Below are positions 23,365 through 33,450 of a stretch of DNA of 64,000 nucleotides, piece by piece. The position numbers and the translations under genes are program-made. Source of the DNA: Varanus komodoensis (Eukaryota; Chordata; Lepidosauria; Squamata; Varanidae); the NCBI RefSeq assembly GCF_004798865.1, contig NW_025335641.1, forward strand, positions 15,536,792 through 15,600,791, written 5' to 3'. The notes beneath the pieces are model-generated. The model saw only the letters and a list, made by a program, of their open reading frames with translations. It was not told the origin of the DNA and did no database searches. Numbering within the stretch: the stretch's first letter is position 1; every line of letters starts with the position of its first letter.

Positions 23365-24715
23365 TAGAGTCAATGCACTGTATAGGAAGTAGCTTCAACA
23401 CTTACTTGTTCCTTCTCAATGTATAAAGTTTATAAATGTTTATACTATAAACAGAAATGAATAAATGCTTGTTTGGACTGGCTCTTTATCTAGCACTCGT
23501 TCATCTTCTATTGCATCCTTCTCAAAACACCTACAGGGTCATTTCTATGCACATAAATTTCAGGTGATAAAACTCCTGGTTCATTGAGAAGACTTTTAAA
23601 AAAGAATACCTAGTGCTTAAATCCAGGAAGCAAAAATAACTCCAGGGCATAATTCCATGGCCCAAAATTAGCACATACAGCCGAAAACTAGGTCCACCCC
23701 ACTCTTCCAGATTCATTGTAAGGATTGTGTAATGCCGTCTAGTTCAGGCAAAGTTTACTTTTAAATATATTTAAAACAAACATCCCTGTTTCCACACTGG
23801 TTGCCCAGCAATCCTAACCTTCCTGTTTAGAAATTTAACAGCCTAACAGAACACTTTGAAGAAAGCGTTTCAAGACTAGTTTACAAAGTAGCTGTCCCCA
23901 GGAGTGTTAAAACACTATTTTAATTCCTCTTGTAAGGATGGTTTTGCAAATGACCACTCCCCTAATTGCCTGGGGTGAGTATGAATTGCCCCCAGGACTG
24001 ATAAAGAGTCTCCCCTGTTAGGAGCTTAGTTTCAATGTACATCTGGCCCTTTTAAGAAAAAGGGCTCCCCTTTTTCAGTACACACACAGTGAGCTTTTTC
24101 AATACACATGCATGAGTGAGCTAGTATTTTCACCCTTGTGCCTGCAGCCTTTTCTCTTTTTACAAACAACATGGCCGCCTTGTCAGCATGTTTATACAGT
24201 GATGTTTAAGGGTCTGAGATGAAAGGATTTAAATGGGGTTTTGGTTGTTTAGAATCCACTTATGTGGCTCAGTCATGTTAGAAGGCAATTCTGTGGGGTT
24301 GTCTATTTTCATAGACTCAGAGTACAATTCGATACATCTTTAGAATAAATTCCTATGTCTTTCAAGGGAACGCTGAACATTATAAGACTGCTTTCTGTCT
24401 CAGCATATATAGGATGCATTGCTATCTGCAGTCATGTCCTGCATGTTCTCTAGCACATGAGTGAGTAGCATCCATTACCTTTATGTCTCTCATGCCTTCC
24501 AAGGATCTGAACAGAAGCCCATAACAGAAAACACAGGAAGACATTCACCCAGAACTCAACCATAGTATTGCAGACACCATGAAGAACCCCATTCCATCCT
24601 AGTCCGAGCATAAAGCAACGTAGCCAGGCTGAATCAAGATCAGATGAGGACACAGCAGGGTAATACACTAGGGCCATAATCCACAGGCCTCCTGAGGTTG
24701 CCTGGGGTGCCACGG
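23365..24715. other. Unique intronic sequence
   Basis: No gene or repeat recognised. The long open frame on the minus strand at 24450-24911 falls partly in the next repeat and has no family match. Confidence 0.4.
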
Positions 24716-24719
24716 GATA

Positions 24720-24850
24720 GCTCAGAGTCTCAGCTGTGACCTCAGAAAAACATTCTGAGCTTGGAACAGGGACTCTGACAAGGAAAGGCCTCTCACCTAC
24801 CCTCACAGATGGCATGGTTCTTTCCATACTAACTTGGCTCCAGAGACAGA
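24720..24850. repeat. Unidentified interspersed repeat, copy 1
   Basis: 'agagtctcagctgtgacctca', 'gaaaaacattctgagcttgg', 'cagggactctgacaagg', 'ccctcacagatggcatggtt' and 'ctttccatactaacttggct' align in order with 27165-27300. No family name could be given. Confidence 0.6.
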
Positions 24851-25624
24851 AGAACAGCTTCAGAGCTGGTGCTGTGAAGTAATCTGGGAAGGTGGACCAA
24901 AGCACTGCCATAATCCTAGGATTCCTGGAGGCATCTCAGCTTCTGCTCCTCCCAAGGAGAGGACAACATGCTTCCAGGGGCAAGCATCATATGAAGGCAA
25001 TCCTAGCCTCCACACTCCTCCCAGTTTCCACCTCCATTACATGCCCATAATCCCCAAAGTCTGGATGGTTGCAAGCACCCATACTGGATGGCACCCTACA
25101 GAAACTAGTCCAACAAAACTCCTCAGAATATGCCCTAGTTACCTTCACCAAGATGGTGCTTCTTAGCTTGGGAATATTGGAAGAAGCTTCTATTTATACT
25201 AGGGTTCTTACAAGCAAGCAATTATCCTTATAAAACCCACCGTCCTATAAATTTCTCAGGCAATCAGTTCAAAATACATTTTTTGTGCTCACCAAAGGCA
25301 TAATGTGATTTGAGGAACCGCAGGGCATGATTTTGCGAAATGCAGTAGGCATTCACAAGAAATTGGCAGCCTTCTTTGCAATGAAATAAATTATACAGTT
25401 CTGTTTACTCTGCGAGTCAATCAACAGTATCGATTTTTAAAACAATATATTTCCCCATGGACTTAAATATTTTGCCAGGTGATCAGGCTTAAACACACCT
25501 AAGATGTGAGATTACATAATTTTTCCATGTGGGCGATGTAAAGTAGTTCCTAAACCAAATCAAGCCAGAGCTTTCCCTGGAAGCAAAAACGACAAAACTG
25601 ACGCTTTAACACTTCAGGCACATT

Positions 25625-25836
25625 GAAAAAAGCAGACTTTCCTGGAGAAGACAATCATGCTAGGGAAAGTTGAAGGCAGAAAAATAAAAGGAAGAACAAC
25701 CAGAAGATGGATTGACTCCATAATGGAAGCCACAGCTTGTACAATGTACCAGTGCTGAACAGGGCTGCTGACATTTCGGAGGGCTTTCTAGGATCACCAT
25801 AGTCAGAGACAACTTGACAGCACATAACAACAACAA
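25625..25836 (+). mobile_element. BovB/RTE-type LINE 3' end
   Basis: 'cctggagaagacaatcatgc' then 'tagggaaagttgaaggcag', 'gaagatggattgactccata', 'ggatcaccatagtcagagac', 'aacttgacagcacataacaa' and caacaaa are the BovB-type ORF end and 3' terminus (compare LEKTIMLGKVEG and WIDSI). It is broken in frame. Confidence 0.8.
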
Positions 25837-25839
25837 AGT

Positions 25840-27160
25840 GAATTGCAACTGAACAGATTTCCATTAGCTTTAGCTACTCTGTCTTGGTGGTGCAGAGCAT
25901 ATAATAATTTAGGGTAAGAAGGCTAGGGTACTAAAAGTGAATTGCTGCTCTATATGCAACTGTAAAGATCCGCGTCCCAATGTTCAACCTTAATTATTTT
26001 ATTTTATTAATTATTTCATTTCATTATTTTGTTTATTTCATTCCATTCACCTCTGGATCCCATGCATGTTTACTCAGGGCTTACTCCAAGGTATGTGAAA
26101 TGCATATAGAACATGTTTTAGCAAGTAAGACATATGAGATCCAGTGGGACTTAGGATAATATATAAAGGATTAAGCAAGTACTGAAGTCACTGGTCAATG
26201 TAAGTATGGGTAAGAGTGTCACTGTAATGAGCAAATTAAGCTCATGCATCCTATTCAGGCAAATTCAAGCATTTGCTTCAGCTCTTTTAAGCAAACTACC
26301 TTTGAGCAAAATTATGCCAGACTGTGCTTTGCTTTCAAAAGTTAAGCACCAAACTACTACTATTTCTTATTGATGGCTAAAATCATTTTATCAGTCCAGA
26401 CAGCTAGTTTTACTTAGCATATCATGAAGAAAAGACTGTGACATTATTTACCATGAAGAAACAATTCTAGGTCATTATCCAAGCGATATCTTTAAATGCT
26501 GGCTTTCCACAAGCTGAGGCATGCAAATAACAGCACTTAGCTATTTCAATAAGCTCTCAAAACAGTTCATGTATATACAGAACTGATAGCTGGGCACAAG
26601 GCTGAATAGGGCATGTTCAAATAAGAGCTGTGATCCTAAGTAATTAATACAGTATAATGTTCCAGTGAAATAAATGGAACTTGTATTACTGGGCAATAAT
26701 TTCAAGACTAGAGCAATAGTATAAAAAAACCATGCAAGTGTATTCATGATTAGAGCCTGAGAAAATTGAAGCAATTGTATTAGCAAATAAGCTTATTGCC
26801 TACTGGGATACAGAACAAATCCCACAGATGCATCCTGTATGCATAAGACTCTTCCTGAACTGTGTTTCACAAGTCTGGCAAATGCAAACAAAGAAGAGGT
26901 TTGCCTCCTAGGAATGAAGGACTTTTGCTGTTTAGAGAAAGGATCCACATCTGTAACACCAAGACCATACTGAAAATATCTATCGATCAACAGGGCTACT
27001 GGAAAGTTTCACTTTTTTCATATCCACAATCAGCACAGTTTTCTTTGCATTTTCTTATTGTTATTTTCCCAATGGACACCTTTTGTGCACCAGTCCATGA
27101 GGACCACAAATGTCAAGCTATCTCTGATGAGCATGTGACTCTTAAAGTCCTGTAGCCACT
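25840..27160. other. Mostly unique intronic sequence, with MITE scraps
   Basis: Pieces of the palindromic MITE type are at 26050-26110 ('tgtttactcagggcttactcc') and 26625-26725 ('ccagtgaaataaatggaac'). The rest gives no match. Confidence 0.4.
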
Positions 27161-27164
27161 ATTT

Positions 27165-27300
27165 AGCCAGCCCAGCTCTGACTTCAGAAAAGAGTTCTGA
27201 GACTGAAGCCGGGACTCTGACTTCCCAGTTCCTTTTCCCGCCCTCACAGCTTGCGTGGTTCTTTCTGTGCTGGCTGAAGCTCTGAAGTTGGAAGTCTTCA
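27165..27300. repeat. Unidentified interspersed repeat, copy 2
   Basis: It aligns with copy 1 at 24720-24850: 'gctctgacttcagaaaagag', ttctgag, gggactctgact, 'ccctcacagcttgcgtggtt', 'ctttctgtgctggctgaag'. Both copies have the same orientation and lie 2.4 kb apart. Confidence 0.6.
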
Positions 27301-27754
27301 AAGTTTGCACTGAGGAAGCTGGGATGGGGTTGAAGCCCTACCGGGACATGATGTATCCTAGTAGGGCTTCAGATTATCATCCTTGTGAGCAGGCAAAATG
27401 CACTTAAATGACCAAAATCAGCTATCCAAGTGTTCTGGAAGGCAAGAGAAGGGCACAATTCTTGCTTCTGTGTTCTACCTGCCTTCCATGGGATGCCAAG
27501 TCTTCCTCTGGGTTCATTGATAAGTTTGCTCTAGTATGATAGATGAAAATGTTGTTTTCTGTCAAGTGATTCAAACCTTAAAATACCTTCTGCCAACTAA
27601 AATCACAAAATTTACTGACAATCTGGCATACAGCTGGGTTCCTTACATCTCCCTGAAATCAAAGAAACCCTGCTGCAGCCAGTGCAAATTGTGCACAGGG
27701 TGGCAACCAATATGAATGGCACATTGTCCTGCCTCCAATTCCAAATGTTTGGAT

Positions 27755-27985
27755 AGTTTTGACTGTAAATGTTCTCAGTCATCTCCAGCTTACAGTGACC
27801 CTTTGAATGAATGCACTCCAAAATCACCTATTCTGGACAGCCCTGCTCAGCTCTTGTAAACTCAATGCAGCTTTCTGTACAGAATCAATCCATTCCTCCT
27901 CTTTTGCCCTCAACTTTCCCTAGTATGATTGTCTTCTCCAGGAAGTCTTGCCTTCTTAGGATGTGCCCAAATAATTTAATGATTA
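27755..27985 (-). mobile_element. BovB/RTE-type LINE fragment
   Basis: 'ttacagtgaccctttgaatg', 'ctccaaaatcacctattctg', 'gacagccctgctcagctctt', 'ttgccctcaactttccctag' and 'tatgattgtcttctccagga' are the reverse of the BovB-type ORF end (25.6 kb copy). It is well preserved in order but broken. Confidence 0.75.
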
Positions 27986-27999
27986 CAGACATGCATTCA

Positions 28000-28620
28000 A
28001 ATTTAGTCTCATATGGATGTGTATTTGTGTTTCAAAGGTGATGGAGTTCTGTGTACTGTATGACTGACCCAGGGCTACCACAAACTCTCAGGTTTGTTGC
28101 ACGGATGCACGGGATGCCTTGTGTTAGCATGCCTGAACACCAGCCTCCAGGACCATCTCTGATGTTGTACATGTACCCCTGAAATGCAGCACAGACAAAG
28201 ACAGTAGCTTCCAAGAAACCGCTCTGGCCGTCAGCATGTTGCTACTATTACAAGGTACTGCTCCCACCCTGCCTGCTGGGAAGTAGAACAGAAATCCTTT
28301 TCATGACAGTGGACAGCAGATAAATTGACTGATACAGCATTAAGCCAGGTGAGCTTTTATGCCCAAGTAACAAGTAACAAAATAACATTAATTTGTATTC
28401 CCAAACAACTAGTGCCCAGGTGCTGCTAAAGCGACAGGCGCTGTCTCCAAGTCAGAAGTTAGCAACCCGAGTCCATAATATCAATTAGCTATCATGCTTT
28501 GAAGCACAAACCCTGAATACACACTTATGCAGCAACTCACACTCATGATATATCAACATGCATTTTATATTCCATGAGAAATTATGGACAATATTACATT
28601 GTCGCTAACCCTTTCTCATG
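28000..28620. other. Unique intronic sequence
   Basis: No feature identified. Confidence 0.4.
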
Positions 28621-28629
28621 TATTGCAGC

Positions 28630-28755
28630 CTAGGTCTCCAATGGCCTCAGATGCTCTGGACTACAATTTCATAACCTATAACTATTGCTAGCTGGGGCAC
28701 ATGGAAGTTGTAGTACAAGATATCCAGGATGTCGGGTTGTACTTCCCTGCTCTAG
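28630..28755. mobile_element. hAT-type MITE, 'actacaa...ttgtagt' type
   Basis: 'ctctggactacaatttcataa' and 'atggaagttgtagtacaaga' form inverted halves, and 'gtacttccctgctct' is the usual end. Related pieces are at 46.35, 50.2, 54.0 and 58.2 kb. Confidence 0.6.
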
Positions 28756-28769
28756 AGATTGTCAGACTA

Positions 28770-28860
28770 GCAGTGCAATCCTAAACATTTCCGCTCCAAG
28801 ATCAGTCCTGTTCAGTTCAATAGACGTAGCTCCCAGGAAATCTATGGTGTAGTCACAATC
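28770..28860. mobile_element. Short palindromic MITE
   Basis: 'agtgcaatcctaaacatttc', 'ctgttcagttcaatagacg' and 'tagctcccaggaaatctatgg' follow the layout of the 29620 copy, with more divergence. Confidence 0.55.
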
Positions 28861-29375
28861 TCCTTCACTGCAGGAGGTCTTATTGAAGACGCAAATTCAA
28901 AAGGGACAATTTGGGGTTTCAAATGGCAAAAGATGGTTTAAGGCCAATGGCCACCACTCAGTGGCACTGATATATGACTTCTCCACCCCCGGGGGGCTTT
29001 CCCAGTCTCTGCCATGGAAGAGAAACATACCAAGCACAACGTGGATCATGGTTTTTCATCTTACAGAAGAATGGCACATGCTCCAACACAGGGGTCTGGA
29101 GCACAGCTGGTATCACAACTGAATTTCCAGAGAACGCAGTCCATGTAAATAAAATGGGGTGGAGGGGATTAAAAACATGCATGTGGTATACAGATATCCC
29201 TGAGGCTGTAACTGAATGCAAAATGAATGTGAGCAGGCGGAAGATCGAGGACTGCACATCACAGTGATTTAAATACTACATAAGCCCACCTGAACTTGCT
29301 TCAATGTCACACCCAAAGGGTTGCAACAATAAATGACTAATAAACAATGACCACAGAGCAAGCATCTGAATGTAG

Positions 29376-29600
29376 AGCCAGTGTGATGTAGTGGTTAGGA
29401 GCATGGGACTGAGACTCAGAGGATCCGGGTTCGAGTCCCCGCTCAGCCATGGAGCCAACTTGGGCCAGTCACAGACTCTCATCCCAACCTACCTCACAGG
29501 GTTGTTGTTGTGGGAATAAGATGGAGGAGGAGAGATGATGTAAGCTGCCTTGAGCCCTTTGTAGGAAAAAGGCAGGATATAAATAAAAATAAAATAGAGC
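29376..29600 (+). mobile_element. tRNA-headed SINE, near full length
   Basis: 'agagccagtgtgatgtagtgg' and ttaggagcatggg give the A-box region, and ggttcgagtcc at 29429 is an intact RNA polymerase III B box. The body is 'gccatggagccaac', 'gggccagtcacagactctca', 'cctacctcacagggttgttg' and 'ggaggaggagagatgatg', ending 'aaggcaggatataaataaa' and 'aataaaat'. It is the best-preserved SINE of this type in the window. The family resembles squamate SINEs with a LINE-type tail; the exact name needs a search. Confidence 0.85.
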
Positions 29601-29617
29601 TAGGTTAGCAGCTTATG

Positions 29618-29706
29618 CTGTAATCCTATACCTGCTTACTGGGAAGTAAACCCCACTGAATTCAGTGGGACTAACTTCTGAGCAGGCGTGTATAGGATTG
29701 CACTGT
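29618..29706. mobile_element. Palindromic MITE, best copy of the family
   Basis: The ends 'gtaatcctatacctgcttact' and 'gagcaggcgtgtataggatt' are inverted, and the centre cccactgaattcagtggg is a perfect 18-bp palindrome. About 90 bp long, with no coding capacity. Diverged relatives occur across the window (for example 2.6, 28.8, 36.2, 48.8 and 55.7 kb). Confidence 0.75.
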
Positions 29707-29709
29707 AAA

Positions 29710-30465
29710 AGACTGAAATGTGATCCAGAAAGTTTTCAGTTCAAATCTCATTCTGTCATAAACTTACTAGGTGGTCTTACCCTTAATCAGAGATGCTAGT
29801 AAGAAGCCTGACCTACCTTATTAGATTCAGTCATAAATGAGCACTCAGAAGCATTATATAAAAAGCTGAACATCTTACATAAACATTCTGTATGATCGTC
29901 ATCATGGCAACACTGTGCTGTTGATTTTCAGTTGGACCACTGTGCAGCAAGTAACTTAACAGCAAGAAGCAGAGACATACTGAGATGCGACTAAATGGAA
30001 GGGGAAAAATACAGATCTCTCACCCTACAGATTTTAAGTTCAAGGAGGAGAAAAGAGCATGCCTGCAGTTCAGTGAAAGTGTGGTGTACTTGGACTGAAG
30101 CAATTCAGTCTCTTCAGCTTCAGTGGAAATTAAACCAGGATTAAAATTAAAAGTTACCATCCAGCTAAGTTTAGGCATGACTGCAGTCCAGCACATACCC
30201 GCTTGGGAGCAAGTCCCACCAGGGCCAGCCCAAGGTATTTTGCACCTGAGACACAGACCAAGTTGCCTACCTCCTGATCGCTATCAGAAGGGCTGATAGT
30301 TCAGCACCATTGCTGCGATTTCCACTGAATCTGAAAGCAACAAACACAATCACAGTTCAATCAGGGGGCCTGATATGACTAAACATGTTTAGGAATGTGC
30401 TGTACATACAACTGAAAGTAAGAGGACAAGATAGCAGTGTGGCTAACTTGTCTCACTCGTTTCAT
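29710..30465. other. Unique intronic sequence
   Basis: No gene or family match. A fragment of the palindromic MITE ('cttgggagcaagtcccacc') lies at 30180-30220. Confidence 0.4.
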
Positions 30466-30469
30466 TTTC

Positions 30470-30582
30470 TCCCCTGAGTAATCATGTAGGGTCACTTAGG
30501 CTGAGAATGAGTGAGTGGATGCAGTCACCTAATGAACTCCATGGCCTAGAACCCGGGCCTCCATCCCTCTACCCACTATATC
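30470..30582 (-). mobile_element. SINE head fragment, minus strand
   Basis: 'tcacttaggctgagaatgag', 'tgagtggatgcagtcaccta', 'atgaactccatggcctagaa' and 'cccgggcctccatccctcta' are the reverse of a tRNA-type SINE of MIR-like layout; gaacccgggcc is the reversed B box. Confidence 0.6.
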
Positions 30583-30593
30583 ATTATCATTAT

Positions 30594-30594
30594 C

Positions 30595-30640
<46 letters not shown>
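30594..30640. repeat. (AAT)n microsatellite
   Basis: About 15 AAT units directly follow the SINE fragment on its 5' side. Confidence 0.95.
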
Positions 30641-30644
30641 GGTT

Positions 30645-31240
30645 TTTGTATGCTGTCACAATTACTAAAAAAGTCTCTGGGCAGCTTCCAAAGAATGAAC
30701 CAAACAACAAAACTACCCCAGATGGCTGCAGAGATGTGCCTCTAACACATCACATGCAATCATTTTTAAAACCCAACATAAAGGCAACTGAACTGTCCAG
30801 ACACAGGAAACCTGACTTAGAAAGAGGGTCACTTCCTTTTCTGTAGATATCGAGGAACATGCAGCACGTCAATGGGGAGCCTGTTAAGCCCACTTCCAGC
30901 ACTCCCTTTGAAATCAAGGGGTCCAGCATGTGACCACGTTGGATGAGTTGTGCCCCTGACTCCGTCTAGGTCAAAATACTCCCAACTGCCTTCACCACCA
31001 CAGTGCACCTCATCCTCAAGCCTCCGTATAATGTACCATACAAGACAGCGCTAGCTCCAGGTTTTGCAGGGCAAGACACCTTTGGGGGATCACCCCTCTC
31101 CAGATCTCTACTTCCGCACTACCATTGTCACCAGGTTCTTCACCCCGTTCCCCATCACCATACCATTCACCCGCTTGACTGCCGGCAGAGATACCGTGAG
31201 AAGGCAGACTACCCATTGCTCTCCCTTCTCACTACACTGC
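30645..31240. other. Unique intronic sequence
   Basis: No feature identified. Open frames near 31003-31250 are short and unlike known proteins. Confidence 0.4.
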
Positions 31241-31244
31241 TGTT

Positions 31245-31787
31245 CACTCTATAGGGCTCTGGTGAGCCCACAGCTGGAGTACTATGTGCAATTCTGGGCC
31301 CCTCATTACAAGAGGGATATAGCAAGATTGGAATCAGTGCAGCAAAGGGCCACAAGGCTGGTGGCTGGTTTGCAGGGGAAGCCATATGAGGAAAGACTGA
31401 GAGGGCTGGGTCTTTTCAGCCTTGAGGAGACGCTGAGGGGACCTGTTAGAGACATACAGGTATGTGAGGGGGTGCCATGCAGAGGTGGGGCATGACCCTT
31501 TTTCCCCTGCAGTGGAGGGCGGGACATGTTCCAATGGAGCAAAGCTCAAGGAACCAAGATTTAAGCCAGATGCCAGGAAGTACTTCCTGATGGTTATTGC
31601 CCCAAGGGTATGGAATGGGCTTCCACGGGAGGTGGGTGAAGCCCCTTTGGTGAGGGTGTTCAAGGATAGGCTGGACATGCACACAGCAGGCATGCCATGA
31701 GCAGAGCCAGCTGGAGCCGGGGGTCAGACTAGAAAGCCGAGGATGCCCCTTTTGACTCACTCTGCTTCTATGTTTCTACAGAAGAGG
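31245..31787 (+). mobile_element. CR1 LINE 3' end
   Basis: The plus frame reads [41 protein letters not shown], then [20 protein letters not shown]: the C-terminal end of CR1 ORF2 (compare LVRPxLEYCVQFWAPxYKKDIExLExVQRRATKLIKGL). The 3' UTR follows, with 'ccaagggtatggaatgggct' and the end 'ctctgcttctatgtttcta'. It is 5'-truncated, as most CR1 copies are. Two other copies in reverse orientation are at 39861 and 49368. Confidence 0.9.
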
Positions 31788-31789
31788 CA

Positions 31790-32815
31790 GGTGAAGAAGC
31801 ATCTTCCAAGGTGAAGAGGGACTCCTTCCAGAGGACTCCCGTTCTGCTGTGGGCCCTCAGCAGGTGCCCAACCATGTCCACCCTTGGTGCTTCAACATGC
31901 CAAAATTCAGAAGAGCAATTCCCACTTCCCTTTGGATCTTTTTTTTTTCACACTCTGGAGGCCAGATGTCTTGCAAAGACTGTTCTGGCATCATCCTAGG
32001 TCTCTTTACTTGCATTATAGCAAGAGACAAGTGAATAAATGTTCGAGCCCGCTCACAGAGCCTTCAGATGGCAACAGCAGTCTTTTTGCTCTGGGCTCTC
32101 TTTTTATCACTTCCCTGTCTACTGTAATTACAGATAACGGTAATGGAGGCAGTCAACTTCCTAGATGCCTCACTTTTTATGACACAGTTCCTCTTTTGGC
32201 TTTTTCCTTTTTTTCTTTTCTTTTTTTTTTTTTTTTTTTTGAAAAGAGAAAAATTGCTGACCCGAGTGAATACAGGAAGAAATAGAAAAACAAAGTTAAA
32301 GAAAAATGGTGCACTTTTGTTTGCAAAGTAATATAAAAACATGCTAAATCATGAAAGAGAAGTATTTTGATAACGCTTTTGTCCCATCCCCCCAACAACC
32401 TCCTATAAAAAGTAACAACGGAAAGGAAATGCAGTGACAACAGTGAAACACTGAATCACAGACTAGGGAATAGAGAGAAATAAAATAATCGCCATTATTA
32501 ATATTAAAGGTGCCTCCTTTTCTTCCTCTTTCCAGACCATGGAGCTACATAACCGATGTGCTTCTTTCCAAAAGAACTTCCAGCTTCCTGGAGCTTCAAA
32601 GGGATCTCTAACCTTTCTTTCTTTATTCTACACAACCAACCATCCTGCAAAACACTGGACACGCCGTCCCCAGCCCCGAAGGCGCAGCGTGAGACGCCCT
32701 TGCCCATTTCAAGCATCCCCCGATCCGAGCGGGCTGAGGAGCAAACTGAAAGCAAGACGCAAACAAAAGTGACAAAAGGGCTCGTGCACTGGAACAAAGA
32801 CACCTACCGGGCGAT
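31790..32815. other. Intronic sequence flanking the CpG island
   Basis: A poly-T stretch (32198-32240, with interruptions) is the only repeat seen. Long open frames over it are artefacts of the homopolymer. No second exon or antisense exon was recognised. Confidence 0.45.
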
Positions 32816-32821
32816 TAATAA

Positions 32822-32851
32822 TAGGGGAGGGGGGGGGGGGGCGGGGGCTGG
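32822..32851 (+). repeat. G-rich tract beside the VAV3 exon 1 donor
   Basis: A nearly uninterrupted run of about 14 G, flanked by GGG and GGGGG blocks, lies about 40-70 nt inside intron 1. The G-rich strand is the plus strand, which is the transcription template for VAV3, so the RNA is C-rich. The tract could fold as a G-quadruplex in the DNA. Confidence 0.8.
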
Positions 32852-32886
32852 GAACAATGCCGCCGAAAGAGGCACGCGCCGGCCCA

Positions 32887-32897
32887 CTTTACCTGGG
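32887..32897 (-). other. VAV3: Splice donor of VAV3 exon 1
   Basis: On the minus strand the exon ends CCCAG at 32893 and the intron begins GTAAAG at 32892. This is a strong 5' splice site. It falls exactly where CH-domain homology stops; the reading frame that runs on into the intron (VKWAGA and onward) no longer resembles Vav proteins. Confidence 0.9.
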
Positions 32898-33096
32898 ACA
32901 TCTGAGGTCTCAGGTTGATCTCCTTGAGGTTGATGGCGTGAGGACGCAAGTTGTTGAGCAGCTGGCAAAGCAGGACTCCATCGCGCAGCGTCTGCGCCAG
33001 GTCGAACACCTGCGCCGTGTCCCAGGTCACCCGGTGGTTGACCGGCAGCACCCGGCACTGGATGAGCCAGTGGGCGCACTGCTTCCAGGGCTCCAT
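32893..33096 (-). CDS. VAV3: VAV3 first coding exon (guanine nucleotide exchange factor VAV3, N-terminal CH domain)
   Basis: Read on the minus strand, this exon encodes 68 residues starting [14 protein letters not shown] and ending INLRPQMSQ, then meets a consensus donor (CCCAG followed by GTAAAG) in phase 0. It is the first half of the calponin-homology domain of the Vav family. These proteins activate Rho/Rac GTPases below tyrosine-kinase receptors; the CH domain folds back to inhibit the DH exchange domain. From memory, mammalian VAV3 is closest (MEPWKQCA start, [24 protein letters not shown]), while VAV1 starts MELWRQC and VAV2 MEQWRQC. All Vav genes I recall break exon 1 after PQMSQ, which supports both the start and the donor. 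The remaining domains (DH, PH, C1, SH3, SH2, SH3; about 850 residues in all) lie outside the window. I chose the start at 33096 because family homology begins exactly there. An upstream in-frame Met exists at 33450 but the residues between are low-complexity. Confidence 0.95.
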
Positions 33097-33450
33097 GCGC
33101 TCCCGCCAGCCCGGCTCCCGGGAGCGCCCGCTGTTGCCACCAGCGCGAACTCCGGCGCGGCGCACGGCTGCGCTGCCGGGCTGAGCTGCAGGCTGCGCTG
33201 GCTGGCCGGCTGGCTGGCTGCTGGCTGGCTGGCTCTCCCTCCTCGTCCGCTGCCGCAGCGACGCCGCCGCTCGACTGGTCGCGCACGCTGTGAAGCAGAG
33301 CGGCAGCTGAACGAGAGGCAGCCCCGGAGGATTGCGCGTGCGGCTCTCCTCCGCCGCCGCCTCCTCCTCCTGCTCCTGCTCCTCTCCTCCGCCTCTCGGC
33401 ACAGACACAGAGGAGGCCGAGCAAGAAGAAGCCAGAGCGCGTGCGCCCAC
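33097..33450 (-). other. Open in-frame extension upstream of the VAV3 start
   Basis: The VAV3 frame stays open for 118 codons upstream of the accepted Met, back to an ATG at 33450. The predicted residues are rich in Ala, Ser, Glu, Gln and Pro, with a Glu-rich stretch from CTC/CTG-type repeats and Ala/Gln/Pro repeats from the GGCT run. No known Vav protein has this extension, so I read it as GC-rich 5' UTR that happens to lack stops. It could still be translated from the upstream Met or from a non-AUG codon. Confidence 0.4.

Larger units (their letters stand above)
1..32892 (-). other. VAV3: VAV3 intron 1, 5' part
   Basis: Everything downstream of the exon 1 donor, read on the minus strand towards position 1, should be intron. 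No match to Vav exon 2 (the rest of the CH domain) was seen in any minus-strand frame, so the intron is at least 32.9 kb long and leaves the window. It contains interspersed repeats, microsatellites and unique AT-rich DNA, listed separately. A large first intron is usual for vertebrate VAV3 as far as I recall. Confidence 0.8.

Noticed and set aside
24450-24911. 153-codon minus-strand frame as a gene
   Set aside because: It overlaps one copy of an unidentified repeat pair and has no domain or splice context; the other copy at 27.2 kb does not keep the same frame.
29376-29460. True tRNA gene at the SINE head
   Set aside because: A and B boxes are present, but no cloverleaf is preserved and the sequence continues into a SINE body and tail.
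31064-31495. 143-codon plus-strand frame as a gene
   Set aside because: The second half is CR1 ORF2 C-terminus; the first half has no match.
32804-33424. 206-codon minus-strand frame over the CpG island, overlapping VAV3 exon 1 in another frame
   Set aside because: Low-complexity Gly/Ala/Ser/Arg content produced by GC-rich DNA. The true frame is identified by Vav homology.
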